From CAZNYN01 sp964422205 (GTDB lineage: Bacteria; Synergistota; Synergistia; Synergistales; Synergistaceae), in the NCBI GenBank assembly GCA_964422205.1, contig CAYRAI010000019.1:1-43437 (forward strand): a stretch of 43,437 bases of DNA, given 5' to 3'. The number at the start of each line of letters is the position of its first letter. Positions within the stretch are counted from its first letter, which is position 1. The notes below the pieces were generated by a model. It made no database searches. It was not told the DNA's origin and was given only the letters and a program-made list of their open reading frames with translations. Shown here one piece after another: positions 24,956-34,560 of this stretch. The translations under genes and the position numbers were made by a program.

Positions 24956-24970
24956 GACTTGCCCCCTGTA

Positions 24971-25001
24971 ATAAAAGAAGAGTGGGCATGACCCACTCTT
25001 C
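24971..25001 (-). promoter_or_regulatory. rimP leader hairpin, candidate attenuator
   Basis: A perfect 10-bp stem (arms gaagagtggg and cccactcttc, 24977-24986 with 24992-25001) followed on the minus strand by TTTTAT. It lies between the operon promoter and the rimP start, about 20 bases after the presumed transcription start, so it is within the 5' leader. Intrinsic-terminator-like hairpins in rimP leaders are known in Firmicutes, where NusA-dependent termination in the leader controls the operon. Confidence 0.75.
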
Positions 25002-25029
25002 CAGAATTTTCCTCTGAATTAGTTTTAGA

Positions 25030-25058
25030 ATTGTAGCACTTATTCTGAAAACGGTCAA
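25030..25058 (-). promoter_or_regulatory. Sigma70-type promoter of the rimP-nusA-infB operon
   Basis: Minus-strand -35 TTGACC (25053-25058), 17-base spacer, -10 TACAAT (25030-25035). It is about 75 bases upstream of rimP and downstream of rlmB, so the leader hairpin belongs to this transcript. Confidence 0.8.
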
Positions 25059-25150
25059 ATTTACGGAACAAGATGGATGTACAGAAAGATCGTCACGTAT
25101 TTTTTATTCTCTCTCATTAATATCTGCCGAAGTTATTTTTCGGAAGTATT

Positions 25151-25909
25151 TTACTTCGCCGACCTTGTCCATTCAAACATGGCGATAGAGGCGGCAACTG
25201 ATGCGTTAAGCGAGCCTGTCGTTCCCTGCATGGGGATAAAGCGCAGCTCATCGCAGGACTTGGCGACAAGGCTGCTGAGGCCTTCGCCTTCCGCTCCCAC
25301 GACAAAGACAGTGCGCGGAGGCATGTCCGCTTTGAAGAGAGTCTCTCGGCCTTCCATAGCTAATCCTACAACCCAAAATCCGTGTTCCTGCAGCAGCTTG
25401 ACGGTCTGGGATATATTGCCGACTTTGGCAACAGGAAGTCGCAGAGCCGCTCCAGCTGATGTCTTTAGCACAGTGCCTGTTGGAAGACATCCTCCTCTTT
25501 TGGGGATCATTACTGCAGAAGCTCCGGCAGCTTCGGCGCTTCTTATGACGGCCCCCAAGTTGTGTGGGTCCTGTATGTGGTCGCAAAGCAGAATCATTAC
25601 GGGAGCCGGGGCGGGAGGAATTACTCCCATTAGTTCATTCGCATCCCAAAGGCGCATCGGAGCCATATATGCTGCTATGCCCTGATGATTTTCCCTGCCT
25701 GTCAAGCGGTCGAGGACACTGTTTTCAACATTCTGAAACGTCACTCCCGCGCTTCTGCATAGCTCCGTGACTTTTGTCCTTATGTGAGGCTGAACATTTT
25801 TCCCCATGACAACTTTTGTACATCTGTCCGGGGTGTCTTCAAGAAGCGACATTACCGGGTTGCGCCCCCAACATATATCTTCGCTTACGCTTTTATTATC
25901 TTCTCTCAT
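25151..25909 (-). CDS. rlmB: TrmH/RlmB-family rRNA 2'-O-methyltransferase
   Basis: A 252-residue SPOUT methyltransferase. N-terminal substrate-binding domain (1-80, WGRNPVMSLLE, QGIAAYM) then the knotted catalytic domain with motif 1 DHIQDPHNLGAVIRSAEAAG, motif 2 VVGAEGEGLS and motif 3 IPMQGTTGSLNASVAASIA. RlmB methylates G2251 of 23S rRNA in E. coli; the exact target here could differ. It begins one base after the uvrA stop and so belongs to the uvrB-uvrA transcript. Confidence 0.92.
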   Translation of the reverse strand: MREDNKSVSEDICWGRNPVMSLLEDTPDRCTKVVMGKNVQPHIRTKVTELCRSAGVTFQNVENSVLDRLTGRENHQGIAAYMAPMRLWDANELMGVIPPAPAPVMILLCDHIQDPHNLGAVIRSAEAAGASAVMIPKRGGCLPTGTVLKTSAGAALRLPVAKVGNISQTVKLLQEHGFWVVGLAMEGRETLFKADMPPRTVFVVGAEGEGLSSLVAKSCDELRFIPMQGTTGSLNASVAASIAMFEWTRSAK

Positions 25910-25910
25910 C

Positions 25911-28736
25911 TTATTTCTTGCCTTCTTTCATCTCTTTAAGAAACGCGGCAAGGTATTTGCCGGTAGGTCCTTTTGACTTTGCTATATCTTCCGGAGTACC
26001 TTTAGCGATTAATTTTCCACCTCGGCGTCCTCCGTCAGGGCCCAAATCCATTATATAGTCCGCAGATGATAATACATCAAGGTTATGTTCTATAACAAGG
26101 ACTGAATTGCCTTGGTCAACAAGTTTATGAAGCAGTTTCAGCAGCTTTTTGACATCCGTGTAGTGAAGGCCTGTTGTGGGCTCGTCAAGCAGGTACAACG
26201 TATTGCCGCGGAATTTCTTTGAAAGCTCCGTTGCAAGCTTGACCCTCTGAGCCTCTCCTCCGCTTAGTGTAGTTGCTGATTGACCAAGTTTTATGTAGCC
26301 GAGCCCAGCTTCCTGAATTACTTTCAGTTTGTTGGCTATCCTCGGTATGTCTTTAAAGTGTTCTGCAGCTTCGTCTACGGTCAGATTGAGCACGTCCGCT
26401 ATTGAAAGCCCCTTATGGCGGACTTCGAGAGTCTCTCTGTTGTACCTTTGCCCTTTGCAGACATCACATTTGACATAGACATCGGGCAGAAACAGCATTG
26501 AGACTTTCAGAACTCCGTCGCCGTTGCAGGATTCGCATCTTCCGCCTTTGACGTTGAAGCTAAAGCGTCCCGGCTGGTATCCTCTGAGCTTTGACTCCTG
26601 AAGCTGCGCGAAAAATTCTCTGATTGGTGTAAAGACTCCGGTGTATGTTGCAGGATTTGAACGAGGAGTGCGTCCTATGGGGCTTTGGTCTACAAGGACA
26701 ATGTTTCTGAGAGACTCGTATCCCGTTATGGAATCAAATTTTCCCGGACGCTCTCTGTAATCTTTGTCGAACTTTCCTCTAAGCCCCTTATATAAAATTT
26801 CGTAAAGCAATGTGCTCTTGCCTGAGCCCGACACTCCGCTCAAAGCTCCTAGCACTCCGAGAGGGATGTCTATGTTTAATTTCTTCAGATTATTCTCTCT
26901 GCAGCCTTTAACTGATATTACACCAGTTGGTTCGCGTCTTTTGGCTGTGCTTCTGTAAGTTCCGTCCTCTTCGCCGCGCAAATATGCCGCAGTGGAGGAA
27001 TTTCCAGCTCTTATCTCATCGGCTCTGCCGCTGGCGATAAGCTCCCCTCCGAGTTCTCCCGCCGCAGGGCCAAGTTCAAGTATGTGGTCGGCAGCAATCA
27101 TGGTATCTCTGTCATGCTCAACGACAAGCACGGTATTTCCTATATCTCTTATAGCTTTCAGTGTGTCAAGCAGTCTGTTCGTATCTCTGGGATGAAGCCC
27201 TATGGTGGGTTCGTCAAGCACATAGAGAACTCCCGTAAGCTGGGAGCCTATCTGAGTAGCCAAGCGTATTCTCTGGCTCTCTCCTCCGCTCAGAGTGTCG
27301 GCTCTTCTAGATAAACTAAGGTAGCCGGCTCCGACATCATTAAGGAAGGAGAGGCGCTTGCGGACTTCAACAAGGGCCTGTCCGACAATTTTCTTTTCTC
27401 TAGCTCCGAGTTCAAGGCTATCCAGCACTCCGATAAGCTCTTCAACGGGCATTTCTGTTAGCTGAGCGATGTTGTAGCCTCCGAGAGTAACTGCAAGAGC
27501 CTCAGGCTTCAGGCGAGAACCGTGGCAGGTGGAGCACTCGTCTTCCACCTGAAAGCGCAGCAGCTCTTCCCTGTATATGTCGGATTCCGTCTCCGCCAAC
27601 CTCTTGTCAAGCCACGGCAGAAGGCCTATGTATTTGCCGTTGTAGTCCCAATCTCCGTTTTTGTCTGTAAATACCATAGGAATGACTTCGTCCGTACCAT
27701 ATAGCATCACATTTTTGACCTCATCGGGAAGTTCTTTAAATGGCAGAGAGAGATCCCAGCCTTCGTGCAGGGCCGCTAGCTGCTCCGCCTTCTGAACCAT
27801 GTATTTCATGGTTTTCCAAGGGATAAAGCCACCTTCGCCTATCGGAAGTTCTGGGTTTACCGCCAACTCTTCGGAAAAATGGAGGTGTACTCCGAGGCCT
27901 GAGCATTCGGGGCAAGCTCCGAATGGGTTGTTGAAGGAAAAGAGCCTCGGCTCTATATCAGGAAGGCTTATCTCGCATTCGGGACATATGTATTTTTCGG
28001 TAAGTTCAAGCTCTTCCGTGCCTTCCGATACAAGCAGGACAAAGCCGTCAGATATCTTAAGCGCCATCTCGACAGCCTCAGCAAGCCTAGAGCGATTTTC
28101 TTCCTTTACCCTGAGCCTATCTATGACGCACTCTATTGAGTGACGTTTTTTCTTGTCCAGCTCCACTTCCTCTTCAAGCCAAAACATTGTTCCGTCAATG
28201 CGGGCGCGGAGATATCCCTGCTGGTGGAGTTTCAGAAGGAGATTTTTGTATTCCCCTTTTTTTGCTTTGACAAGAGGAGAGAGGATTTCCAGAGGCTTGC
28301 CGTCATACTCTCTGTATATCCTGTCTATTATCTCGTCAATGCTGTATCTGTGTACCTCTTTGCCGCACTTGGGGCAGTGGGGCGTACCCGCTCTTCCGAA
28401 AAGCAGACGCAGGTAGTCGTAAATTTCCGTCACTGTACCTACAGTCGAGCGAGGGTTGTGGCTTGTCCCCTTCTGTTCTATCGATATTGCGGGAGACAGG
28501 CCTGTTATATCATCTACATCGGGTTTGTCTGAAATGCCTAAAAACTGCCGAGCGTATGAGGAAAGAGACTCGACGTAGCGTCTCTGACCCTCTGCATAGA
28601 CAGTGTCAAAGGCTAAAGAGGACTTGCCTGACCCGGAAGGGCCTGTTACCACTATAAGTTTATTTTTTGGAATTTCTACGTTTATGTTTTTTAAGTTGTG
28701 CTGTCTTGCGCCTGTTATTTTGATTGTTTGTTCCAA
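25911..28736 (-). CDS. uvrA: Excinuclease ABC subunit A
   Basis: A 941-residue damage-recognition ATPase of nucleotide excision repair. Two ABC halves: Walker A GPSGSGKSSLAFDTVYAE (about 31) and GVSGSGKSTLLYEI (about 635), with signatures LSGGESQRIRLATQ and LSGGEAQRVKLATE. Zinc modules are seen at CPKCGKEVHRYS, CPECEISLPD, and the Cys pairs around CESCNGDG and CDVCKG. Length is normal. The TTG start at 28736 overlaps the end of uvrB by 77 bases, with agggg upstream. In many bacteria uvrB and uvrA are adjacent as here. Confidence 0.97.
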   Translation of the reverse strand: MEQTIKITGARQHNLKNINVEIPKNKLIVVTGPSGSGKSSLAFDTVYAEGQRRYVESLSSYARQFLGISDKPDVDDITGLSPAISIEQKGTSHNPRSTVGTVTEIYDYLRLLFGRAGTPHCPKCGKEVHRYSIDEIIDRIYREYDGKPLEILSPLVKAKKGEYKNLLLKLHQQGYLRARIDGTMFWLEEEVELDKKKRHSIECVIDRLRVKEENRSRLAEAVEMALKISDGFVLLVSEGTEELELTEKYICPECEISLPDIEPRLFSFNNPFGACPECSGLGVHLHFSEELAVNPELPIGEGGFIPWKTMKYMVQKAEQLAALHEGWDLSLPFKELPDEVKNVMLYGTDEVIPMVFTDKNGDWDYNGKYIGLLPWLDKRLAETESDIYREELLRFQVEDECSTCHGSRLKPEALAVTLGGYNIAQLTEMPVEELIGVLDSLELGAREKKIVGQALVEVRKRLSFLNDVGAGYLSLSRRADTLSGGESQRIRLATQIGSQLTGVLYVLDEPTIGLHPRDTNRLLDTLKAIRDIGNTVLVVEHDRDTMIAADHILELGPAAGELGGELIASGRADEIRAGNSSTAAYLRGEEDGTYRSTAKRREPTGVISVKGCRENNLKKLNIDIPLGVLGALSGVSGSGKSTLLYEILYKGLRGKFDKDYRERPGKFDSITGYESLRNIVLVDQSPIGRTPRSNPATYTGVFTPIREFFAQLQESKLRGYQPGRFSFNVKGGRCESCNGDGVLKVSMLFLPDVYVKCDVCKGQRYNRETLEVRHKGLSIADVLNLTVDEAAEHFKDIPRIANKLKVIQEAGLGYIKLGQSATTLSGGEAQRVKLATELSKKFRGNTLYLLDEPTTGLHYTDVKKLLKLLHKLVDQGNSVLVIEHNLDVLSSADYIMDLGPDGGRRGGKLIAKGTPEDIAKSKGPTGKYLAAFLKEMKEGKK

Positions 28737-30705
28737 CCCCTGTACCGCCTTTCAGTTCCGAAATTCTGTCTCTTAGCTCTGCGGCAAGCTCAAAATCCAA
28801 TTTTTCAACCGCATGCCACATCTTCTGTTCAAGCTCGTGTATGTCGGGAGCATTGTCCTCCGTATTGGGCGACGCGGCTCTCATTCCATGGTATCTTTCA
28901 TCTTCCAGCAGTTCGGCCGGAAGCAGATCCTTTACCGCTTTTGATATCGTTTTGGGAATTATTCCGTGCTCTTCATTGTACTTATTCTGTTTTTCTCTGC
29001 GTCTTCCAGTCTCTTTCATAGCAGTGTCTATGCTGTCAGTTATTCTGTCCGCATAAAGTATGACTTTGCCTGCCTGATTTCGTGCAGCTCGTCCTATCAT
29101 CTGTATAAGTGAACGGTGCGAACGCAGATATCCTTCTTTGTCCGCATCGAGTATTGCCACGAGAGAAACTTCGGGCAGGTCTATTCCCTCTCTGAGAAGG
29201 TTGACTCCGACAAGTACGTTAAATACTCCCAAACGCAGATCTCTCAGCAGTTCGGCTCTCTCAAATGTATCCAGCTCCGAATGTATGTATCTGACCTTTA
29301 TTCCCAGTTCCGCCATATATTCGGCCAAATCCTCTGCGGAACGTTTTGTCAGAGTGGAGATGAGAACTCTGTCTCCCTTTTCTATTATTGGCCTGACTTC
29401 GGCAAGAAGGTCATCAACCTGCCCCGTCGCTTTATGAACCTCTACGAGAGGGTCTGTAACTCCTGTTGGTCTGATGAGCTGCTCAACGACCTGACTTGAG
29501 TGCGCGAACTCGTAATCTCCGGGTGTCGCGGATATAAAGAGAGCGTTTTTGAGCAGAGGCTCATATTCATCCCACTTAAGCGGCCTATTGTCAAGACAGG
29601 AAGGCAGCCTGAACCCGTGTTCTACAAGGACTTCTTTTCTGGCTCTGTCCCCGTTGTACATGCCGCGTACCTGCGGCAACGTCATGTGGGACTCGTCTAT
29701 AAATATCATAGAATCCTCAGGGAAAAAGTCCATCAGTGTTCCCGGAGCATCTCCCTCTTCTCTGCCGTCAAGGAAGCGGGAGTAGTTTTCTATTCCGGAG
29801 CAGTAGCCAACTTCAAGGAGCATCTCAAGGTCATATTTTGTTCTCATCTTTATACGCTGAGCCTCTATCAGCTTGTTTTCCGACTCAAGAGTCAGAACTC
29901 TTTGGGCAAGTTCCTTTTCTATCAGATCCGCAGCTTTTACAATGGCATCGGAGGTCGTGACATAGTGCTGTGCAGGGAATATTCCTGCATGATCTTTTGT
30001 CAGTATTGTCCTGCCGGACACAGGATCGATCTCTTCTATTCTCTCTATTTCATCGTCAAAAAAGAGAACCCTCATCGCTGTGTCGCTGTAAGCCGGGTAT
30101 ATCTCCATTGCCTCCCCTCTGCTTCTGAAATTACCGGCCTGGAGGGAGATATCGTTCCTCTGGTAGTAATTGTCTAGCAGACGGGTCATAAAAGCGCGCC
30201 TTTCCCATTTTTCGCCTACCGCGAATCTGAATATGGCATCCTCGTAATTTTTCCTTTTTCCAAGTCCGTAAATACATGAGACGCTGGCGACAACTATTAC
30301 GTCTCTGCGCTCAAGCAAAGCTTTTGTCGTGGCAAGCCTCAGACGCTCTATTCTCTCGTTTACCGATGCGTCCTTCTCTATATATATATCCTGAGCGGGC
30401 ATATATGCCTCAGGCTGATAATAGTCGTAGTAGCTGACAAAATAGTTTACAGAGTTATTTGGAAAAAATTCCTTAAATTCGCTGTAAAGCTGAGCCGCCA
30501 GTGTCTTGTTGTGGGCCATGACGAGAGTCGGGCGCTGGAGACGCGCTATCACATTTGCCATAGTAAAAGTTTTGCCGCTGCCTGTGACTCCCAGCAGAGT
30601 CTGCACCGCGCCTGGTCTTTCAAAACCTTTGACAATTTTTTCAACGGCCTCTGGCTGATCTCCGGAAAGAGGCCAAGGAGCTGCAAGTTCAAATCTGTCA
30701 GTCAT
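28660..30705 (-). CDS. uvrB: Excinuclease ABC subunit B
   Basis: A 681-residue helicase-like subunit that verifies damage after UvrA loading. Motif I LLGVTGSGKTFTMANVIA, the beta-hairpin region YYDYYQPEAYMPAQDIYIEK, DEAD-like FIDESHMTLPQ, motif VI QMIGRAARNQAGKVILYAD, and a C-terminal UVR domain (EQKMWHAVEKLDFELAAELR) that would bind UvrC. A basic tail follows. It is separated from ftsH by a terminator; only about 20 bases lie between that terminator's T run and the ATG, so its promoter probably overlaps the terminator region. Confidence 0.97.
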   Translation of the reverse strand: MTDRFELAAPWPLSGDQPEAVEKIVKGFERPGAVQTLLGVTGSGKTFTMANVIARLQRPTLVMAHNKTLAAQLYSEFKEFFPNNSVNYFVSYYDYYQPEAYMPAQDIYIEKDASVNERIERLRLATTKALLERRDVIVVASVSCIYGLGKRKNYEDAIFRFAVGEKWERRAFMTRLLDNYYQRNDISLQAGNFRSRGEAMEIYPAYSDTAMRVLFFDDEIERIEEIDPVSGRTILTKDHAGIFPAQHYVTTSDAIVKAADLIEKELAQRVLTLESENKLIEAQRIKMRTKYDLEMLLEVGYCSGIENYSRFLDGREEGDAPGTLMDFFPEDSMIFIDESHMTLPQVRGMYNGDRARKEVLVEHGFRLPSCLDNRPLKWDEYEPLLKNALFISATPGDYEFAHSSQVVEQLIRPTGVTDPLVEVHKATGQVDDLLAEVRPIIEKGDRVLISTLTKRSAEDLAEYMAELGIKVRYIHSELDTFERAELLRDLRLGVFNVLVGVNLLREGIDLPEVSLVAILDADKEGYLRSHRSLIQMIGRAARNQAGKVILYADRITDSIDTAMKETGRRREKQNKYNEEHGIIPKTISKAVKDLLPAELLEDERYHGMRAASPNTEDNAPDIHELEQKMWHAVEKLDFELAAELRDRISELKGGTGVGTNNQNNRRKTAQLKKHKRRNSKK

Positions 30706-30725
30706 CTCAACACCGCCTTAATATC

Positions 30726-30754
30726 CAAAAAACGCCCGGGAAAACCCCGGGCGT
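30726..30754 (-). terminator. Intrinsic terminator of ftsH
   Basis: A perfect 9-bp GC-rich stem (30732-30740 with 30746-30754, acgcccggg and cccgggcgt) followed on the minus strand by six T. It lies between ftsH and uvrB. Confidence 0.93.
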
Positions 30755-30807
30755 CCCTAAATATAATATCAAAACTGTTTTAAATTACACCCGATATTAT
30801 ACTTACA

Positions 30808-32787
30808 TTAAGCTTTTATATCATCTTCGTTATCGGCTTCGGTCCTTATTGACTCTGATTCAGCATCTTCGCTAAGAGAATCTTCGGACTCGGGCTCCTC
30901 GGAATTCACTGCTTCTGATTCTTCCGCTTTTTCCTCAGACTCGTCTTCATCTTCATCGTCAAGAGGCTTTTCGGGCTGCTCTTTCTTCGGATAGCCGAGC
31001 AGTTCGTCGAGTTCGTCACCTTCAAGAACTTCTTTTTCCAGAAGCAGGCGCGTTATTTCTTCGAGACGTTCTCTGTGCACGGTAAGAATGTTTCTTGCAG
31101 CTTCGAGGCTGTCGTCTATTATACTGCGGACTTCCTGGTCGATTGCGTATGCGATTTCGTCGCTGTAATTTCTGTCTTCGACTATATCTCTTCCGAGGAA
31201 GACTTCATGCTGCTTCCTTCCCAATGTGACGAGACCAAGTCTCTCACTCATACCAAACTGTGTAACCATCTGGCGTGCCGTCTGTGTGGCTCTTTCCAGG
31301 TCATTTGAAGCCCCGGTGGTCACATCGCCAAACTTTATGGATTCGGCTGTGCGTCCCGCAAGAAGAATTGTAATCTTGTCCGCAAGCTCCTGTCTGGAGA
31401 TGAGGAATCTGTCCTCTTCGGGAAGCTGGAGAGTGTAGCCCAGGGCCATGTGTCCTCTCGGAATAATGGATATTTTGTGTACAGGGTCGCTTCCTTCAAG
31501 CTTGCTTGCGACTAATGCATGTCCAGCTTCGTGATATGCGATTATTTCGCGCTCTTTGGGGCTTATTATGCGGCTCTTTCTCTCAGGTCCGGCCATAACT
31601 CTGTCGATGGCCTCTTCAAATTCCGACATGCCGAGTCTGTCTTTGCCTCTGCGTGCCGCAAGAAGGGCGGCTTCGTTGACAAGATTTGCTATGTCGGCTC
31701 CGACAAAGCCCGGGGTTCTGCGCGCTATTACGTCAAGGTCTACTCCCTTGGCTATCTTCTTATCTTTAAGGTGGACTTTGAGAATGTCTCTTCTGCCGGT
31801 TACGTCGGGACGATCGACTACGACCTGCCTGTCAAAGCGGCCGGGACGCAGAAGAGCCGGGTCAAGTATGTCGGGGCGGTTTGTCGCGGCGATAAGGATT
31901 ATCCCTGCCCCCGCCTCGAAACCGTCCATTTCGACGAGAAGCTGGTTAAGGGTCTGTTCTCTTTCGTCATGGCCGCCGCCGAGTCCCGCTCCGCGGTGGC
32001 GTCCGACTGCGTCGATTTCGTCTATGAAAATTATACATGGCTGGTATTTGCGCGCCTGTTCAAATAGATCTCTGACACGAGCCGCGCCGACTCCGACAAA
32101 CATTTCCACAAAATCGGATCCGCTTATGCTGAAGAAGGGGACATCTGCTTCGCCCGCTACAGCTCTTGAGAGCAGTGTCTTTCCAGTACCGGGGGCTCCA
32201 AGGAGAAGGACTCCGCGCGGAACTTTTGCACCGAGCTTTGTAAATTTCTCCGGCGCTTTAAGGAACTGAACGACTTCTTCAAGTTCTTCTTTGGCTTCGT
32301 CACAGCCAGCAACATCTCCGAAAGTGACTTTGGGTCTGTTGTCTATAAACATTTTGGCTTTGCTTTTGGCAAATCCCATTACTTTATTTCCGCCGCCCTG
32401 CATATTGTAGATAAAGTAAATCCACACTCCTATGAGCAAAAGAGTCGGAAGCAGCGATGTCAAAAGAGCTGTCAGCCACGAATTTTTGGGGGGAGGAACT
32501 ACCTCAACTTCGACACCCTTTTCCGCTATCACGGAGGGAAGGGTTGCCGCATCAAGGATATAGGTTGTAAATTCTGCACCCGATTTTAGCTTTCCCTTAA
32601 GCTGTTCATGCTCTATTTCAACCTTAAGAACGTTGCCGGAATTGACCTCTGACAGGAATTCACTGTAAGGCAGAACCTTCGCATCTTTTGCGCTTTTACT
32701 GTCAGGCGTCAGAAAAACGTTGACGAGGCTGACTACAAGTACAATAAGTACAATGTACATACCTACGTTTTTGGATGTTTTATTCAA
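30808..32787 (-). CDS. ftsH: ATP-dependent zinc metalloprotease FtsH
   Basis: A 659-residue membrane-anchored AAA+ protease. Two membrane segments (about 10-27 and 105-128) flank a periplasmic domain. AAA module: Walker A GAPGTGKTLLSRAVAGEA (about 197), Walker B CIIFIDEIDAVG, second region of homology ATNRPDILDPALLRPGRFDR. Protease domain with HEAGH near residue 420. The last 60 residues are strikingly acidic (Glu, Asp, Ser), beyond the usual FtsH end. The TTG start has gagaggg upstream. The gene order tilS-hpt-ftsH is widely conserved. Confidence 0.97.
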   Translation of the reverse strand: MNKTSKNVGMYIVLIVLVVSLVNVFLTPDSKSAKDAKVLPYSEFLSEVNSGNVLKVEIEHEQLKGKLKSGAEFTTYILDAATLPSVIAEKGVEVEVVPPPKNSWLTALLTSLLPTLLLIGVWIYFIYNMQGGGNKVMGFAKSKAKMFIDNRPKVTFGDVAGCDEAKEELEEVVQFLKAPEKFTKLGAKVPRGVLLLGAPGTGKTLLSRAVAGEADVPFFSISGSDFVEMFVGVGAARVRDLFEQARKYQPCIIFIDEIDAVGRHRGAGLGGGHDEREQTLNQLLVEMDGFEAGAGIILIAATNRPDILDPALLRPGRFDRQVVVDRPDVTGRRDILKVHLKDKKIAKGVDLDVIARRTPGFVGADIANLVNEAALLAARRGKDRLGMSEFEEAIDRVMAGPERKSRIISPKEREIIAYHEAGHALVASKLEGSDPVHKISIIPRGHMALGYTLQLPEEDRFLISRQELADKITILLAGRTAESIKFGDVTTGASNDLERATQTARQMVTQFGMSERLGLVTLGRKQHEVFLGRDIVEDRNYSDEIAYAIDQEVRSIIDDSLEAARNILTVHRERLEEITRLLLEKEVLEGDELDELLGYPKKEQPEKPLDDEDEDESEEKAEESEAVNSEEPESEDSLSEDAESESIRTEADNEDDIKA

Positions 32788-32835
32788 ACTTGGAGACCCT
32801 CTCTTTCTTAAAAGCTATTTTATTTTCACACACTG

Positions 32836-33369
32836 TTAGACCGGCTCTGCAACATATATGGCCGGCAAGTGACGATATTTCCCCGCATAATCAAGTCCGT
32901 ATCCTATTACGAAGGCATCAGGTATTTCAAAACCTGTGTATTCGACTTCGACTTCTTGTATGCGTCGCTCTGTTTTGTCAAGCAAGACGCAAATTTCCAA
33001 AGTTTCGGGATTTCTTTCCATCATAAGCTTTTTGATGTAAGTAAGAGAAAGCCCTGTATCAAGTATGTCTTCCACTATCATAACGTGCTGACCGTGAATA
33101 TCACAGCTCAGGTCTTTTTGTATCTGGACAACTCCGCTGCTTTTTGTTGAAGCTCCATAGGAAGATATTGCTAGGAAATCTATCTGGACATCGACTTCGG
33201 GCCCGATTTCCCTTATAAGGTCGGAGAGAAACACTACGGCTCCTTTGAGCACACAGATACAGATTAATTTTTTGCCGGCATACTTTTCACGAATCCCTGC
33301 CGCAAGTTCTTTTATCTTATTGTCAAGTTCTGATTTTGATATCAGGACCTTGCCAATTTTATATTCCAT
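32836..33369 (-). CDS. hpt: Hypoxanthine phosphoribosyltransferase
   Basis: A 177-residue purine salvage enzyme that makes IMP or GMP from hypoxanthine or guanine and PRPP. The PRPP loop is VMIVEDILDTGLSLTYI (about 99-115), with ICVLKGAVVFLSDLIR as the PP-loop segment and SSYGASTKSSG as the flexible catalytic loop. The ATG at 33369 with ggagtgggg upstream is preferred over an earlier in-frame start. Usual neighbour of tilS and ftsH. Confidence 0.96.
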   Translation of the reverse strand: MEYKIGKVLISKSELDNKIKELAAGIREKYAGKKLICICVLKGAVVFLSDLIREIGPEVDVQIDFLAISSYGASTKSSGVVQIQKDLSCDIHGQHVMIVEDILDTGLSLTYIKKLMMERNPETLEICVLLDKTERRIQEVEVEYTGFEIPDAFVIGYGLDYAGKYRHLPAIYVAEPV

Positions 33370-33433
33370 CGTCCCCACTCCCACAACGTGATTTGTATAT
33401 TCATAAGCACATGCCATAATAACATATTTATGG

Positions 33434-34480
33434 CTATATAGCCCACCACGGAATTAACTCTTTTTGGTTATTTTGCCTATTTTTTTTGATACTTTTTTCA
33501 ATATCGTCTCTGTGAAGCCATCCCATGCCCCTCTGCGAGTAACAGACTTCAATGTCTGCCGCCCACTGGAAACGCCACGAACCGCCCCTGCGTATGAGAG
33601 ATATAAGATTCATCGTTCTTGGGCGGGAAAGAGTCGGAAGCCCGAGCCTCTCTCCCTGGAGCCTCAGCATCTCTGCAAGGACAAGGTCTGAGACAAGGTA
33701 CAGCTCTCTGACGTTCCAAGCGGCTTCGGCGGGAGCAATTACGAGCAAGCGCGACGCTATCTGCGCAGATGACATAACCGCCCGCTCCGCAAGCTCAGCG
33801 TCTATCTGGTGAGCCAGCCCCAGCATCGATACTTCAAAATTGGGATTAAGATTTTTTCTTATCCATGGAATAAGTTCTTCTCTCACTCTGTTTCTTGCGT
33901 ATATTGTGTCGGTGTTGCTGGCATCCTCCCTCCAGCTTACTCCGTTGGCACGAAGCATTTCTCTGAGTTCGGTGCGTCTGAAATCTATTATAGGCCTTAC
34001 TATGTTTTCCCTGACTTCGGGTATGCCTCTTAGCCCAGTGAGACCGCTCCCTCTAAAAAGATTCATAAGCTGAGTCTCTACCAAATCATCGGCTGAGTGT
34101 CCCACAGATATAAAGTGCAGTCCCTCTCTCGCGGCAGTTTCGGCAAAATGCCTGTATCTCTCTCTTCTGCCTGCCATCTCGAAAGACTCTCCGCCGATTC
34201 TTTCGGCGTGCACATCAACAACTTTTACAGAACACTTTATCTCCCAGTCGCGGCAGAGATTTTTTGAGAATTCGGCATCCTCGTGAGAGACACCCTCTCT
34301 TGTGCAGTGGTCGAGATGAGCCGCCACTATCCTGCCTTTATAGAATTTTTTAAGAAGCCAAAGGAGGGCAACGGAGTCTCCTCCTCCGGAAAGAGCAGTA
34401 ACTATACCGTCAGAATTCCACCAGCCCTGACGTTCTCCGGCTGCCTTGAATTTCTTAAACAGAAGAATGTTCAAATCCAT
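33434..34480 (-). CDS. tilS: tRNA(Ile)-lysidine synthase
   Basis: A 348-residue N-type ATP-pyrophosphatase. The P-loop is TALSGGGDSVALLWLL (about residue 28) and GHSADDLVETQLMNLFRGSG is the family's second motif, with GLRGIPE and RPIIDFRRTEL. It modifies C34 of the tRNA-Ile(CAU) to lysidine so that it reads AUA. The C-terminal extension found in E. coli TilS is reduced. First gene of the tilS-hpt-ftsH unit; it follows the tRNA-Gly terminator. Confidence 0.95.
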   Translation of the reverse strand: MDLNILLFKKFKAAGERQGWWNSDGIVTALSGGGDSVALLWLLKKFYKGRIVAAHLDHCTREGVSHEDAEFSKNLCRDWEIKCSVKVVDVHAERIGGESFEMAGRRERYRHFAETAAREGLHFISVGHSADDLVETQLMNLFRGSGLTGLRGIPEVRENIVRPIIDFRRTELREMLRANGVSWREDASNTDTIYARNRVREELIPWIRKNLNPNFEVSMLGLAHQIDAELAERAVMSSAQIASRLLVIAPAEAAWNVRELYLVSDLVLAEMLRLQGERLGLPTLSRPRTMNLISLIRRGGSWRFQWAADIEVCYSQRGMGWLHRDDIEKSIKKNRQNNQKELIPWWAI

Positions 34481-34520
34481 CAGCTATCACCACGACAGAA
34501 AAAATTTGTTGTCTATCAGC

Positions 34521-34553
34521 AAAAAAGGGTTCACGCAAGTGCGTGAACCCTTT
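34521..34553 (-). terminator. Intrinsic terminator of tRNA-Gly
   Basis: A perfect 13-bp stem (34524-34536 with 34541-34553) around a 4-base loop, followed on the minus strand by T residues (34521-34526). Confidence 0.93.
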
Positions 34554-34560
34554 AATCTTC

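Noticed and set aside
24971..25001. The hairpin as terminator of the uvrB-uvrA-rlmB transcript only
   Set aside because: A good promoter lies between rlmB and the hairpin, so it is also in the rimP leader; it may serve both roles.
29500..30177. 225-codon open frame opposite uvrB
   Set aside because: Antisense shadow without start signal.
31556..32269. 237-codon open frame opposite ftsH
   Set aside because: Shadow of the AAA domain; low-complexity Ser/Arg/Pro text typical of antisense frames.
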